Below are positions 51,923 through 61,918 of a DNA stretch of 64,000 nt, piece after piece. The DNA lies in contig NZ_CAOJCN010000004.1 of the NCBI RefSeq assembly GCF_948329515.1, forward strand, positions 186,001 to 250,000, written 5' to 3'. A model generated the notes under the pieces. It was not told where the DNA came from. It did no database searches and worked only from the letters and a program-made list of their open reading frames with translations. The translations under genes and the position numbers were made by a program. Each line of letters begins with the position of its first letter. Positions within the stretch are counted from its first letter, which is position 1. The DNA is from Cohnella rhizoplanae (lineage in GTDB: Bacteria; Bacillota; Bacilli; Paenibacillales; Paenibacillaceae).

Positions 51923-54900
51923 ATGAAACGAAAATCGCTGACTACAAGCCAATATATCGCCGTCGCCGCGCTGTTCTTCGCCGTTCTCTTCGGCCTCAGA
52001 TGGTCCTGGACCCACCTGTTCTTCCCGGTCTCGCATCCCGTTATCGAGGACGGCGTGCTCGACCTGCGCGGCGTCGATCTGGAAGCATCGCCGCCGTTCG
52101 CGCTGGACGGCGAGTGGCGCTTCTATCCTTCCCGCTTCCTGTCCGAGGAAGAAGCCAGGGCGGAGACCTACGCGTCCCGCCCTATTCAAGTGCCCGGAGA
52201 CTGGCGCGACGCGCTGGACCCCGGCGGCGGCGCACCGTCCTACGGCTACGGCACCTATCGGCTGCGCATTCTGACCGATCCGCTGGACAAGCCCGTCACC
52301 GCCTGGCTGAACCGCATCCAGTCCGCTTCCGTCGTGTCGATGAACGGCTTCTCGGAGGGCACGATCGGGCGCGTCGCCGCGACCGGAGATCGCTACGAGC
52401 CTTCGAGTATCTCCTACACGTCCACATACGGCGGAGACGGCGCGACGGAGATCGACCTCCTCGTGCAGGTGTCCAACTTCGACCAGCCGCTCCAGGGCGG
52501 CATCACCCGCTCCGTGCAGTTCGGCGCCCAGTCGTCGGTCGACTTCGCCAGGTGGTATTCGATCGGGTTTCAACTGATCGCCTTCGTCGTGCTGCTGCTC
52601 CATGGCTTCTACGCCCTCACGCTGTACTTGCTCAACCGGCGCGACCGGACGTTCCTGCTCTTCAGCCTGCTCACGATGGCAGCCGCGCTGACCGTAACCA
52701 CGGACCACGACAACCTGCTCCTGCTCTGGCTGCCGATCGAGTTTGCCTGGGGACTCAAGCTTAGGCTGCTCTCTTATATGTGGCTGTCCTACTTGATCCT
52801 CGTGCTCTACAAACGATTCATACCGACGCCGCCCTGGAAGAAGGGAACTCGCATATACTTCGCCGCGCTGTGCGCCTACTCGGCCTTCGTCGCGATCGCG
52901 CCGGCTTCGTGGGTATACGTCTCGCGCCATTATCTCGTATTCAGCGTGTTCTATCTGGTGCCGTTCGTACGGATGGCCTGGCTCGTCGTCCGGATGTATG
53001 CCAAGCGGCGCAGCGACGAAGGCTCCGTGTTCCTGCTGCTCGCCGGGTCGGCCGTGCTGTCGAGCGTCGCCGGGGGCGTATTGAACGCGGAGTTCGACAT
53101 TACGCCCGTGTACTATCCGGTCGACGTCATCGCGGCGATCATCGGCTTCTCGTCCTACTGGTTCCAGGTCTACTTCCGCAATGCCCGGGAGAACGCCCAG
53201 CTCAACGAGCGGCTCCGGGCCGCCGACAAGCTGAAGGACGAGTTCCTCGCCAATACGTCGCACGAGCTGCGCACGCCGCTGCACGGCATCATGAACATCG
53301 CGGAAAACGTGATGGCCAAGGAGCGCGGCCGTCTCAGCGACGGCGCCCTGAAGGACATGGACCTGCTCGTCGGCGTCAGCCGTCGCATGTCCCATCTGCT
53401 GAACGACCTGCTCGACGTCGCCCGGCTGCAGGACGGCGGCATCGCGCTGCGGATCGCGCCCATGCGCATTCAGGCGGTCGTCCCCGGCGTGCTGGACATG
53501 CTCGGCTTCCTCGCCGACAACAAGCCCGTGCGACTGCGCTCGGACGTCCCGGACACGCTGCCGCCCGTCCTCGCCGACGAGCAGCGCGTCGTCCAGATCC
53601 TGTACAATCTGCTGCACAACGCCATCAAGTACACCGAGGAGGGCGTCATCTCCGTCTCCGCCGAGCTCGCGGACGGGCGGGTGGCCGTCTCGGTGTCCGA
53701 CACCGGCATCGGCATGGACGAGGAGACGCAGTCCCGGGTATTCCGGCGCTACGAGCATGAGACGGGCGGCGACGGCATCGGTCTCGGCCTCAACATCTCC
53801 CATCAGCTGGCCGAGCTGCACGGCGGCACGCTGACGGTGCGCTCCGCGCCGGGCGCCGGTTCGGTCTTCCGGTTCGATCTGCCTTTGGCGGGCGCCGGCG
53901 CGGCACCGACGGAGGAGGCGCGGACAGCGGGTGTGTCGGCGGGCGCGTCGGATGATGGCCCGTCGGATGGGCCGGTCGACGGGCGAACTCATGGCGCGTC
54001 GGTGGGGCCAGTTGACGTGCTGGCTCATGGTGCGTCGGCCGCCGAAGCGCCGGCTGGCGCGGATGGCGTACCGGCTAGCACGGGGGGCGCACCCGCGAGC
54101 ACGGATCGCGCGCGGGGGGAGGCCTCGCCTGTTTTACCAGTATCGCCCGTGTCGCCGGGATCGCAGCCGTTCGCCGATGCTCGCCGCGACCCGGATCTCG
54201 CTTCCCTCCAATCCAGCGAAGCGGATGCGGAGACCGCCGCGACGCTGTACCTGCCGCCCTCGGGCCGCGCGCGCATCCTCGCCGTCGACGACGACCCGGT
54301 GAACCTGAACGTCCTTGCCGGCATCCTCTCGAGCGAGCCGTACGATATCTCGTATGTCCGTTCGGCTCAGGATGCGATCGCCATGCTGGGCGACCGGCGG
54401 TGGGACCTGCTCATCGCGGATGTCATGATGCCGCGCATGTCCGGCTACGAGCTGACGCGCCGCGCGAGAGAACGCTACTCCGCCTCGGAGCTGCCGATCC
54501 TCCTCTTGACGGCGCGCAGCCAGCCGGCCGATATCTACGCAGGGTTCAAGGCCGGCGCGAGCGACTACGTCGCCAAGCCGGTGGACGCGCCCGAGCTGCG
54601 ATACCGCATCCGCGCGCTCATCGCGCTCAAGCGATCCGCCAGCGAACGCCTGCGGATGGAGGCCGCGTACCTCCAGGCCCAGATTCAGCCCCATTTCGTC
54701 GTCAATACGCTGAACGCCATGATCGCGCTCGGCGAGACCGAACCGGACCGCATGCGGGAGCTCGGGCATGCCTTCGCTTCGTTTCTGCGGCACAGCTTCG
54801 ACTCGATCAATGCCGAGGAGTTGGTCCTGCTCTCGCACGAGATCGGGCTGACCGAGGCCTACCTGTTCATCGAACGCGCGCGATTCGGCGACAGGCTGCG

Positions 54901-55273
54901 CGTCGTGTGGGAGACCGACGCCAGCCTTGGCCTCGAACCTCAGGTCCCGCCGCTGTCGATCCAGCCGCTCGTCGAGAATGCGGTCAAGCACGGCGTGCTG
55001 CGGCAGAGCGTCGGCGGCACGGTGCGCATCCGCATCCTGCGCGTCGACGGCCGCATACGGATCGAGGTCGGCGACGACGGCGTCGGCATGACCACGGAGC
55101 AGGCGCGCCAGGCGCTGACCCAGTCCGCGGGCGCCGCCGGCCGCGGCGTCGGCCTGTACAACACGAACCGCCGGCTCAAGCGCCTGTACGGCCAAGGCCT
55201 GCGCATCCAGAGCCAGCCGGGCGAAGGGACGGTCGTCTCCTTCGAGGTGCCCGACCGCGCGGCCCGCGGATAG
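51923..55273 (+). CDS. large hybrid sensor: 7TM, HisKA kinase, receiver, LytS-type kinase
   Basis: A 1116-residue membrane protein. One membrane segment, then an extracellular jelly-roll region (about 45-200, FALDGEWRFYPSRFLSEEEA, QVPGDWRD) as in 7TMR-DISM sensors, about seven membrane segments (210-420), HisKA with H447 in LANTSHELRTPLHGIMN, HATPase (NAIKY, GIGLGLNIS), a low-complexity GAS/DGP linker (655-770), a receiver with D833 in DLLIADVMMPRMSG, and finally a second kinase of LytS/YesM type with H924 in QIQPHFVVNTLN and HATPase ENAVKHG, GVGLYNTNRRL. TTG at 51914 is an alternative start. No obvious output regulator follows; it lies 46 bases after the OmpR-type kinase. Confidence 0.9.
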   Translation: MKRKSLTTSQYIAVAALFFAVLFGLRWSWTHLFFPVSHPVIEDGVLDLRGVDLEASPPFALDGEWRFYPSRFLSEEEARAETYASRPIQVPGDWRDALDPGGGAPSYGYGTYRLRILTDPLDKPVTAWLNRIQSASVVSMNGFSEGTIGRVAATGDRYEPSSISYTSTYGGDGATEIDLLVQVSNFDQPLQGGITRSVQFGAQSSVDFARWYSIGFQLIAFVVLLLHGFYALTLYLLNRRDRTFLLFSLLTMAAALTVTTDHDNLLLLWLPIEFAWGLKLRLLSYMWLSYLILVLYKRFIPTPPWKKGTRIYFAALCAYSAFVAIAPASWVYVSRHYLVFSVFYLVPFVRMAWLVVRMYAKRRSDEGSVFLLLAGSAVLSSVAGGVLNAEFDITPVYYPVDVIAAIIGFSSYWFQVYFRNARENAQLNERLRAADKLKDEFLANTSHELRTPLHGIMNIAENVMAKERGRLSDGALKDMDLLVGVSRRMSHLLNDLLDVARLQDGGIALRIAPMRIQAVVPGVLDMLGFLADNKPVRLRSDVPDTLPPVLADEQRVVQILYNLLHNAIKYTEEGVISVSAELADGRVAVSVSDTGIGMDEETQSRVFRRYEHETGGDGIGLGLNISHQLAELHGGTLTVRSAPGAGSVFRFDLPLAGAGAAPTEEARTAGVSAGASDDGPSDGPVDGRTHGASVGPVDVLAHGASAAEAPAGADGVPASTGGAPASTDRARGEASPVLPVSPVSPGSQPFADARRDPDLASLQSSEADAETAATLYLPPSGRARILAVDDDPVNLNVLAGILSSEPYDISYVRSAQDAIAMLGDRRWDLLIADVMMPRMSGYELTRRARERYSASELPILLLTARSQPADIYAGFKAGASDYVAKPVDAPELRYRIRALIALKRSASERLRMEAAYLQAQIQPHFVVNTLNAMIALGETEPDRMRELGHAFASFLRHSFDSINAEELVLLSHEIGLTEAYLFIERARFGDRLRVVWETDASLGLEPQVPPLSIQPLVENAVKHGVLRQSVGGTVRIRILRVDGRIRIEVGDDGVGMTTEQARQALTQSAGAAGRGVGLYNTNRRLKRLYGQGLRIQSQPGEGTVVSFEVPDRAARG

Positions 55274-55408
55274 CGCCGCCCTCCGCACGCCCCGGCTTGC
55301 GGTCCATGCTCGCTGCCTAGGGCCAGCATTGCTGCCTGCCGTCCCCGCCATCGCCATCGCCTCATTGCCCCGTCGCCGTCGCCGCATCGACCCCGTCGCC
55401 GCAAAAAA

Positions 55409-55433
55409 ATAACTGCAAAAATACATCTATTTC
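55409..55433. repeat. GCAGTTA-type short repeat, copy 4 (degenerate)
   Basis: ATAACTGCA left arm intact, right arm drifted to TACATCTAT. Confidence 0.45.
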
Positions 55434-55457
55434 ACGCGAATCCTCCACTTTATCCCA

Positions 55458-55484
55458 AATAAGTGCAAAAGTGCAGTTAATCGC
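55458..55484. repeat. GCAGTTA-type short repeat, copy 5
   Basis: ATAAGTGCA and TGCAGTTAA arms around AAAG, followed by TCGC. Confidence 0.6.
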
Positions 55485-55518
55485 GTCCCGGAAGCCGCCA
55501 TCGTGCGTTACGGACCGA

Positions 55519-55545
55519 ATTAGCTGCACTTTTACAATTATCGCC
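55519..55545. repeat. GCAGTTA-type short repeat, copy 6
   Basis: TTAGCTGCA then CTTTTACAATTAT and CGCC; same core and tail. Confidence 0.6.
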
Positions 55546-55567
55546 TCCTCCACCCCACCCCCCAAAA

Positions 55568-55594
55568 AATTAACTGTACTTTAGCACTTATCGC
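55568..55594. repeat. GCAGTTA-type short repeat, copy 7
   Basis: TTAACTGTA then CTTTAGCACTTAT and CGC; same layout and tail as copy 6. Confidence 0.6.
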
Positions 55595-55657
55595 ATACTT
55601 CCAACGGGATTCCATCACACGCAGCGTCCGCCCAACCAACACTCTAATTACTCGCCA

Positions 55658-55759
55658 ACCGCCATGTGCTTCCCACCGAAAGGACTTTCCGCCGCCGCAC
55701 TCCCGCCTACCGCTATGTGCTTCCCACCGACAGCACTTTCCGCCGCCGTTCTCCCGGCA
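55658..55759. repeat. 51-bp tandem duplication
   Basis: ATGTGCTTCCCACCGA begins at 55664 and again at 55715; the two copies differ at a few positions. Confidence 0.7.
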
Positions 55760-55826
55760 TCCGCTCCCGCCCAAATTAAAAAGCCCGCGCCGTCCGGCAC
55801 GAGCTTCTCCGATATCCTAAAGCCTT

Positions 55827-56561
55827 TTAGTCCCTGCTCCGCAGCTTCGCCAGCAGCCGGACGATCTCGAGGTACAGCCACACCAGCGTGACCAGCAGGC
55901 CGAACGCGCCGTACCACTCCATGTACTTCGGCGCGCCTTGACGGGCGCCGTTCTCGATGAAGTCGAAGTCCAGCACGAGATTCAGCGCCGCGATGACGAC
56001 GATGAAGGCGGAGATGGCGATGCCGATCCCGCTGCTGTCATGCAGATAAGGTATCGTCACGCCGAACATGCCCAGCACCCAGCTCAGCAGGTACAGGATC
56101 GCGATGCCGGCCGTCGCCGCGAACACGCCGAGCTTGAAGTTCTCGGTCGCCTTGATCAACCGGGTCTTGTAAGCGAGCAGCAGCGCGATGAAGATCCCCA
56201 TCGTGAGCAGCGCCGCCTGGAGCGTGATACCCGAGTAGTAGGACTCGTAGTTGGCCGAGATCGCGCCGAGGAAGACGCCCTCCGCGACCGCGTAGACCGG
56301 CGCGAGATAGGGTGCTGTCTTCGGCGCAAAGCTGATGATGAGCGCGAGCACGAATCCGAGGATGGCCCCGCCGATCGCGAACGGAATGATATTGCCGCCG
56401 TCGAAGTAATTGTTCCAGGAGACGAACGCGCCCGCCATCAGCAGGACGAGCATGATGAACGCCTTGTTCACCGTGCCGTCGATCGTCATGCTCTCTCCGC
56501 CGTAGGCCTGGCCTTGCCGCTCGAATGCCTTGTCGCTTAAAGTTGGGTTGCCGCTGCGCAT
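55827..56561 (-). CDS. Bax inhibitor-1/YccA family membrane protein
   Basis: A 244-residue protein with seven membrane segments. The N-terminal cytosolic part is followed by IDGTVNKAFIMLVLLMAGAFVSW, later YAVAEGVFLGAISANYESYYSGI, the central FGVTIPYLHDSSGIGIAISAFIVVIAALNLVLDFDFIENGARQGAPKYMEWYGAFGLLVTLVWLYLEIVRLL, where the FDFIE and MEWY patterns match the bacterial YetJ/YccA-like group of pH-gated calcium-leak or protease-interacting proteins. The ATG at 56561 follows GGAGGG. Single gene. Confidence 0.9.
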   Translation of the reverse strand: MRSGNPTLSDKAFERQGQAYGGESMTIDGTVNKAFIMLVLLMAGAFVSWNNYFDGGNIIPFAIGGAILGFVLALIISFAPKTAPYLAPVYAVAEGVFLGAISANYESYYSGITLQAALLTMGIFIALLLAYKTRLIKATENFKLGVFAATAGIAILYLLSWVLGMFGVTIPYLHDSSGIGIAISAFIVVIAALNLVLDFDFIENGARQGAPKYMEWYGAFGLLVTLVWLYLEIVRLLAKLRSRD

Positions 56562-56682
56562 CAAGTGCGATCCCTCCGCTTCTATTTGCGAAGATTATAG
56601 CATGACCAGCCTTGCTCCACCAATATATTCCATCGTCACAGGCATTCGCGCTGCGCGCATTTGCCAGCCATGTCAGCCTTCG

Positions 56683-58512
<1,830 letters not shown>

Positions 58513-58654
58513 AGATGATTGACTCCGTTAGCTCATGTTCGCCTGCCCTGCTAGGACAATCGCGTTGCGCGTGAATGGCTATATTGATCGTATCATAAAT
58601 ACGTCGAATCTTGCGATGAAGTTCGATACATTGGTGGGCATCGCCCCTCTTTTT

Positions 58655-58663
58655 TGATACAAT
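58655..58663 (+). promoter_or_regulatory. extended -10 promoter of thrC
   Basis: TGATACAAT element 34 bases before the thrC ATG; no good -35. Confidence 0.5.
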
Positions 58664-58696
58664 AGACCAAACATTCACACGGATAAGGGGATCGAG

Positions 58697-60085
58697 ATGG
58701 AATATATCAGCACCCGGGGCCAGGTGGCTCCCCTCGGCTTTATCGATGCGATTCTGATGGGACTGGCGGACGACGGCGGTCTGCTCGTGCCTAAGACGGT
58801 ACCGCAAGTGGACGCGCAGACGCTGCAGGCCTGGGGCAAGCTCACCTACGCGGAGCTGGCGCTCGAGATCTTCACGCTGTATATCGGCGACGAGATTCCC
58901 CGCGACGAGCTGAGCCGGCTGATCGAAGACAGCTACGGCACGTTCCGCGACCCCGACGTGACGCCGCTGCGGCGCCTCAACAACGGTCTTTACGTGCTCG
59001 AGCTGTTCCACGGCCCGACCTTCGCCTTCAAGGACATCGCGCTGCAGTTCCTCGGCAATCTGTACGCCTACGTGTCCAAGCAGACGAACTCGATCATCCA
59101 CATCCTCGGCGCGACCTCCGGCGATACGGGCGCATCGGCGATCGAGGGCGTGCGTGGCAAAGAGGGCATCCGCATCTGCATCCTGCATCCGTCCGGCAAA
59201 GTAAGCAAGGTGCAGGAGCTGCAGATGACGACCGTGGACGACGCGAACGTGCTGAACCTGGCCGTGGACGGCACGTTCGACGATTGCCAGCGCATCATCA
59301 AGGAGCTGTTCGCGGACGTCGCGTTCAAGCACAAGTACCACCTGCGCGCCATCAACTCGATCAACATCGCGCGCATCCTGGCGCAGACCGTCTATTACTT
59401 CTACGCTTACCTCCAACTCGCACAGCAGGGACAGTCCGAGCGCATGAACTTCAGCGTGCCGACGGGCAACTTCGGCGACATCTTCGCAGGCTACCTGGCC
59501 AAGCGCATGGGTCTGCCGATCGGCAAGCTCATCCTCGCGACCAACGAGAACAACATTCTCGAGCGCTTCGTGAACGAGGGCATGTACGAGCCGGGCGAAT
59601 TCCGCGGGACGCACAGCCCGTCCATGGATATTCAGGTGGCGAGCAACTTCGAGCGCTATCTCTACTATCTGTGCGGAGAGGACGCCGGCGAGGTCTCCCG
59701 CCTCATGGGGCAGTTCACGACCGAGGGCAGCATCGTCATCCCGTCCGAGCGGATGAATCAGGTGCAGGCGGACTTCGCCGCCTACGGCGTCAAGAACGAG
59801 GAGTGCCTGGACACGATCGGCGACTACTTCGCCAAGTACGACTATCTCCTCGATCCTCATACCGCCTGCGGCGTCGCGGCGAGCGACCGCTTGACGGAGG
59901 ACGGCGAGGTGACGGTCGCCTTGTCTACGGCCCACCCGGCCAAGTTCGACGAGTCGATCCGCCTGCGCGGCATCGAGCAGACCTATCCGGAGCAGATCGG
60001 CGCGCTGTTCGGCAAGCCGCAGCATCAGAAGCAGGTCGGCGGCGCCAGAGAAGCGATCAAGGCCGAGCTCGAGCAGTTTTTCTAA
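58697..60085 (+). CDS. thrC: threonine synthase
   Basis: A 462-residue PLP enzyme converting O-phosphohomoserine to threonine in the cytosol, long-form type. The N-terminus MEYISTRGQVAPLGFIDAILMGLADDGGLLVP is diagnostic, the PLP lysine lies in HGPTFAFKDIALQFLG, and GATSGDTGASAIEG, PTGNFGDIFAGYLAKRMGLPI and HTACGVAA follow. AAGGGG precedes the ATG. It is not clustered with other threonine genes and carries its own extended -10 promoter and terminator. Confidence 0.96.
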   Translation: MEYISTRGQVAPLGFIDAILMGLADDGGLLVPKTVPQVDAQTLQAWGKLTYAELALEIFTLYIGDEIPRDELSRLIEDSYGTFRDPDVTPLRRLNNGLYVLELFHGPTFAFKDIALQFLGNLYAYVSKQTNSIIHILGATSGDTGASAIEGVRGKEGIRICILHPSGKVSKVQELQMTTVDDANVLNLAVDGTFDDCQRIIKELFADVAFKHKYHLRAINSINIARILAQTVYYFYAYLQLAQQGQSERMNFSVPTGNFGDIFAGYLAKRMGLPIGKLILATNENNILERFVNEGMYEPGEFRGTHSPSMDIQVASNFERYLYYLCGEDAGEVSRLMGQFTTEGSIVIPSERMNQVQADFAAYGVKNEECLDTIGDYFAKYDYLLDPHTACGVAASDRLTEDGEVTVALSTAHPAKFDESIRLRGIEQTYPEQIGALFGKPQHQKQVGGAREAIKAELEQFF

Positions 60086-60101
60086 AAGTATAAAGACCCA
60101 T

Positions 60102-60153
60102 GGGTGGACCCCTGCGGCGCTTCGGCGCGGCGGCGAGGTCCGCCTCTTTTTTT
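60102..60153 (+). terminator. terminator of thrC
   Basis: GGTGGACC/GGTCCGCC arms around a GC-rich inner stem, followed by CTTTTTTT. Confidence 0.8.
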
Positions 60154-60257
60154 ATATTCTCAGGAAGCGCTCAGCGAGGGTTCACGGGAAATTCAGCCAG
60201 GCGGGCTAAGATGTGTACATGAACGACAAACTTAAGCCCACTTAGGAGGCAGCATAC

Positions 60258-61193
60258 ATGACCCATCCGAAAAAGCACAAGAAGCTCGCCGTCACCTCTC
60301 TTGCCCTCGCAATTGCCGTCTTCGGCAGCGCCATCTCCGTAGGCAGCGCGTTCGCCGCCACGACCGGCGCAGCGGCATCGACTGCGACGGCATCGCCGGC
60401 CGCGGCCGGCTCGTCGGCAACCCCATCCGCATCGGCCGAGGACAAAGCCGGGGGGCATCACAGAGGCGGCGGCTTCAGAGCCGGCTGGGACAGCGCGGAG
60501 CTGGCCAAGCTGCTCGGCTTAACCGAGGATGAGCTGAAGACGCAGCTGAAAGCCGGCAAGACGCTGGCGGATATCGCTTCCGCGCAGGGCGTAGAGGCGC
60601 AGAAGGTCCAGGCTCTGATCCAGTCGGCGCTGACCGAGCAACTGGACAGCCGCCTCGCGGACGGCAAGATTACGCAGGCGCAGTACGATGCGCAGAAGGC
60701 GACGCTGGCCGATCGAGCCGCGGACGCGATGACAGGCGCCTACTCCGGCAAGGGCGGCGGTAAAGGCGGCCACGGCGGCGGATTCGGGGGAGGCGGACGG
60801 GGAGGATTCGGCATCGACCTGAAGGACAACGCCGACATCGCTACCCTGTTCGGCCTGACGACCGACGAGTTGTCCACGCAGCTCCGGGCCGGCAAGTCGC
60901 TCTCCGCGCTAGCCGAAGCCAAGGGCGTATCGGTCGATACCGTCACGGCCAAGGTCGTCACGCTGCTCACCGCGGCGCTCGACCAGCGCCTCGCGGACGG
61001 CAGGATCACGCAGGCGCAGTACGACGCGCAAAAGGCCAAGCTGGCCGATCAGGCCGATCACATCGTGAGCCGTACATTCACGGGGCACGACGGCGCGCGC
61101 GGCAAGGGCGGCAAGGCGAAGGCCGACGAAGGCAACGACGCCGACGCCTCCACCGATTCCTCCGCCTCCGCTTCCGCATCGACAGCCGATTAA
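60258..61193 (+). CDS. secreted protein with two duplicated helical domains
   Basis: A 311-residue exported protein. Signal peptide ends at SAFA (residue 33), followed by an Ala/Ser/Thr-rich linker. Two copies of an 83-residue module follow (80-163 and 193-275): LGLTEDELKTQLKAGKTLADIASAQGV... DSRLADGKITQAQYDAQKATLADRA and its near copy. They are separated by a glycine/histidine stretch (KGGGKGGHGGGFGGGGRGG). This module type, with a GK(T/S)LA.IA..KGV signature, occurs in Firmicute envelope proteins resembling DUF2680/YckD. Function unknown. AGGAGG lies upstream. Confidence 0.8.
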   Translation: MTHPKKHKKLAVTSLALAIAVFGSAISVGSAFAATTGAAASTATASPAAAGSSATPSASAEDKAGGHHRGGGFRAGWDSAELAKLLGLTEDELKTQLKAGKTLADIASAQGVEAQKVQALIQSALTEQLDSRLADGKITQAQYDAQKATLADRAADAMTGAYSGKGGGKGGHGGGFGGGGRGGFGIDLKDNADIATLFGLTTDELSTQLRAGKSLSALAEAKGVSVDTVTAKVVTLLTAALDQRLADGRITQAQYDAQKAKLADQADHIVSRTFTGHDGARGKGGKAKADEGNDADASTDSSASASASTAD

Positions 61194-61206
61194 TTCCGCA
61201 GCACCA

Positions 61207-61243
61207 AGAAGCCGCCCTCCGACCTCGTCGGAGAGCGGCTTCT
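61207..61243 (+). terminator. terminator of secreted protein gene
   Basis: AGAAGCCGC-CTCCGA and TCGGAG-GCGGCTTCT arms with one mismatch, then TGTC. Confidence 0.7.
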
Positions 61244-61279
61244 GTCGCATGGAGCGGTGGCCTTGATAGAGGCTCGCGC

Positions 61280-61819
61280 TTATGCGATGGGGATCAGTAT
61301 CGTGAACTCCGGATGCGGATCGTGCGCATCCTGCGCCATCGGATACAGCTCGATATGCTTGAACTCCCCTTCTGCCGCCCGGTAGCCCTGCTTCTCGATC
61401 CAGGCATACAGGTTGCTGTACGACAGGCCGATCGACTGCCCCTTCTTGTGCTCGAACTTGGCGCAGGTGAGCGCGGGCACTCGTATCCGAACCATATCGC
61501 CAGGCACGACGGCGCCTTCCGGCACCTCCACGGCCGCATAATGCAGGAAGCCCTCCCGCACCACATGAGACGATAGGCCGAGCAGCGTCTCCGGCTGCGT
61601 CAGCTTCGGAATCTCGCTTAGCCGCGCCTTCAGCTCGTTCTGCAGATCGCGGATCTCGCCTGCCTGAGCGCCCGCGAACGTACCCTCCCACTTGAGCCCT
61701 ACGGCTTCGAAGCCGGGCATCTCGTAAATTAAGATATCCCCGGCGGTGGCCTGTGGGCCTGCGGTCGTACCTTGATTCTCCACATTCAGGTTCATATCCA
61801 TCTGCTCGTGCTGCGCCAT
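61280..61819 (-). CDS. GyrI-like effector-binding protein 3
   Basis: A 179-residue protein with a GyrI-like domain: GDILIYEMPGFEAVGLKWEGTFAGAQAGEIRDLQNELKARLSEI, LGLSSHVVREGFLHYAAVEVPEGAVVPGDMVRIRVPALTCAKFEHKKGQ and a C-terminal HIELYPMAQDAHDPHPEFTILIPI. An extra N-terminal tail of about 25 residues (MAQHEQMDMNLNVENQG) is unlike the two proteins near 13-14 kb. Probably binds small molecules. Monocistronic. Confidence 0.82.
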   Translation of the reverse strand: MAQHEQMDMNLNVENQGTTAGPQATAGDILIYEMPGFEAVGLKWEGTFAGAQAGEIRDLQNELKARLSEIPKLTQPETLLGLSSHVVREGFLHYAAVEVPEGAVVPGDMVRIRVPALTCAKFEHKKGQSIGLSYSNLYAWIEKQGYRAAEGEFKHIELYPMAQDAHDPHPEFTILIPIA

Positions 61820-61918
61820 GGGATTCAGCTCCTTTGCGTCCAGATCGTTTGTCTAATCCCTTACCTGCAAATCAGGGATTTGAACCCTCCGCAACCCCTG
61901 CGTCATGGTCGCCACGCC

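Larger units (their letters stand above)
55274..55826. other. 553-base gap with repeats
   Basis: Holds four GCAGTTA-type repeats (55409-55594) and a 51-bp imperfect tandem duplication (55658-55759). No convincing gene; short frames are by-products of the repeats. Confidence 0.65.

Noticed and set aside
51842..54028. Very long minus-strand open frame opposite the hybrid sensor gene
   Set aside because: Its translation is an Arg/Gly/Asp/His-rich string without domains, opposite a gene with complete kinase motifs; it is a shadow caused by GC-rich third positions.
54134..55426. Minus-strand frame opposite the 3' half of the hybrid sensor
   Set aside because: Antisense shadow of the receiver and LytS-type kinase coding sequence.
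55409..55594. Possible CRISPR-like array
   Set aside because: Units are imperfect, unevenly spaced and found in both gap regions, with no cas genes; better described as dispersed palindromic repeats.
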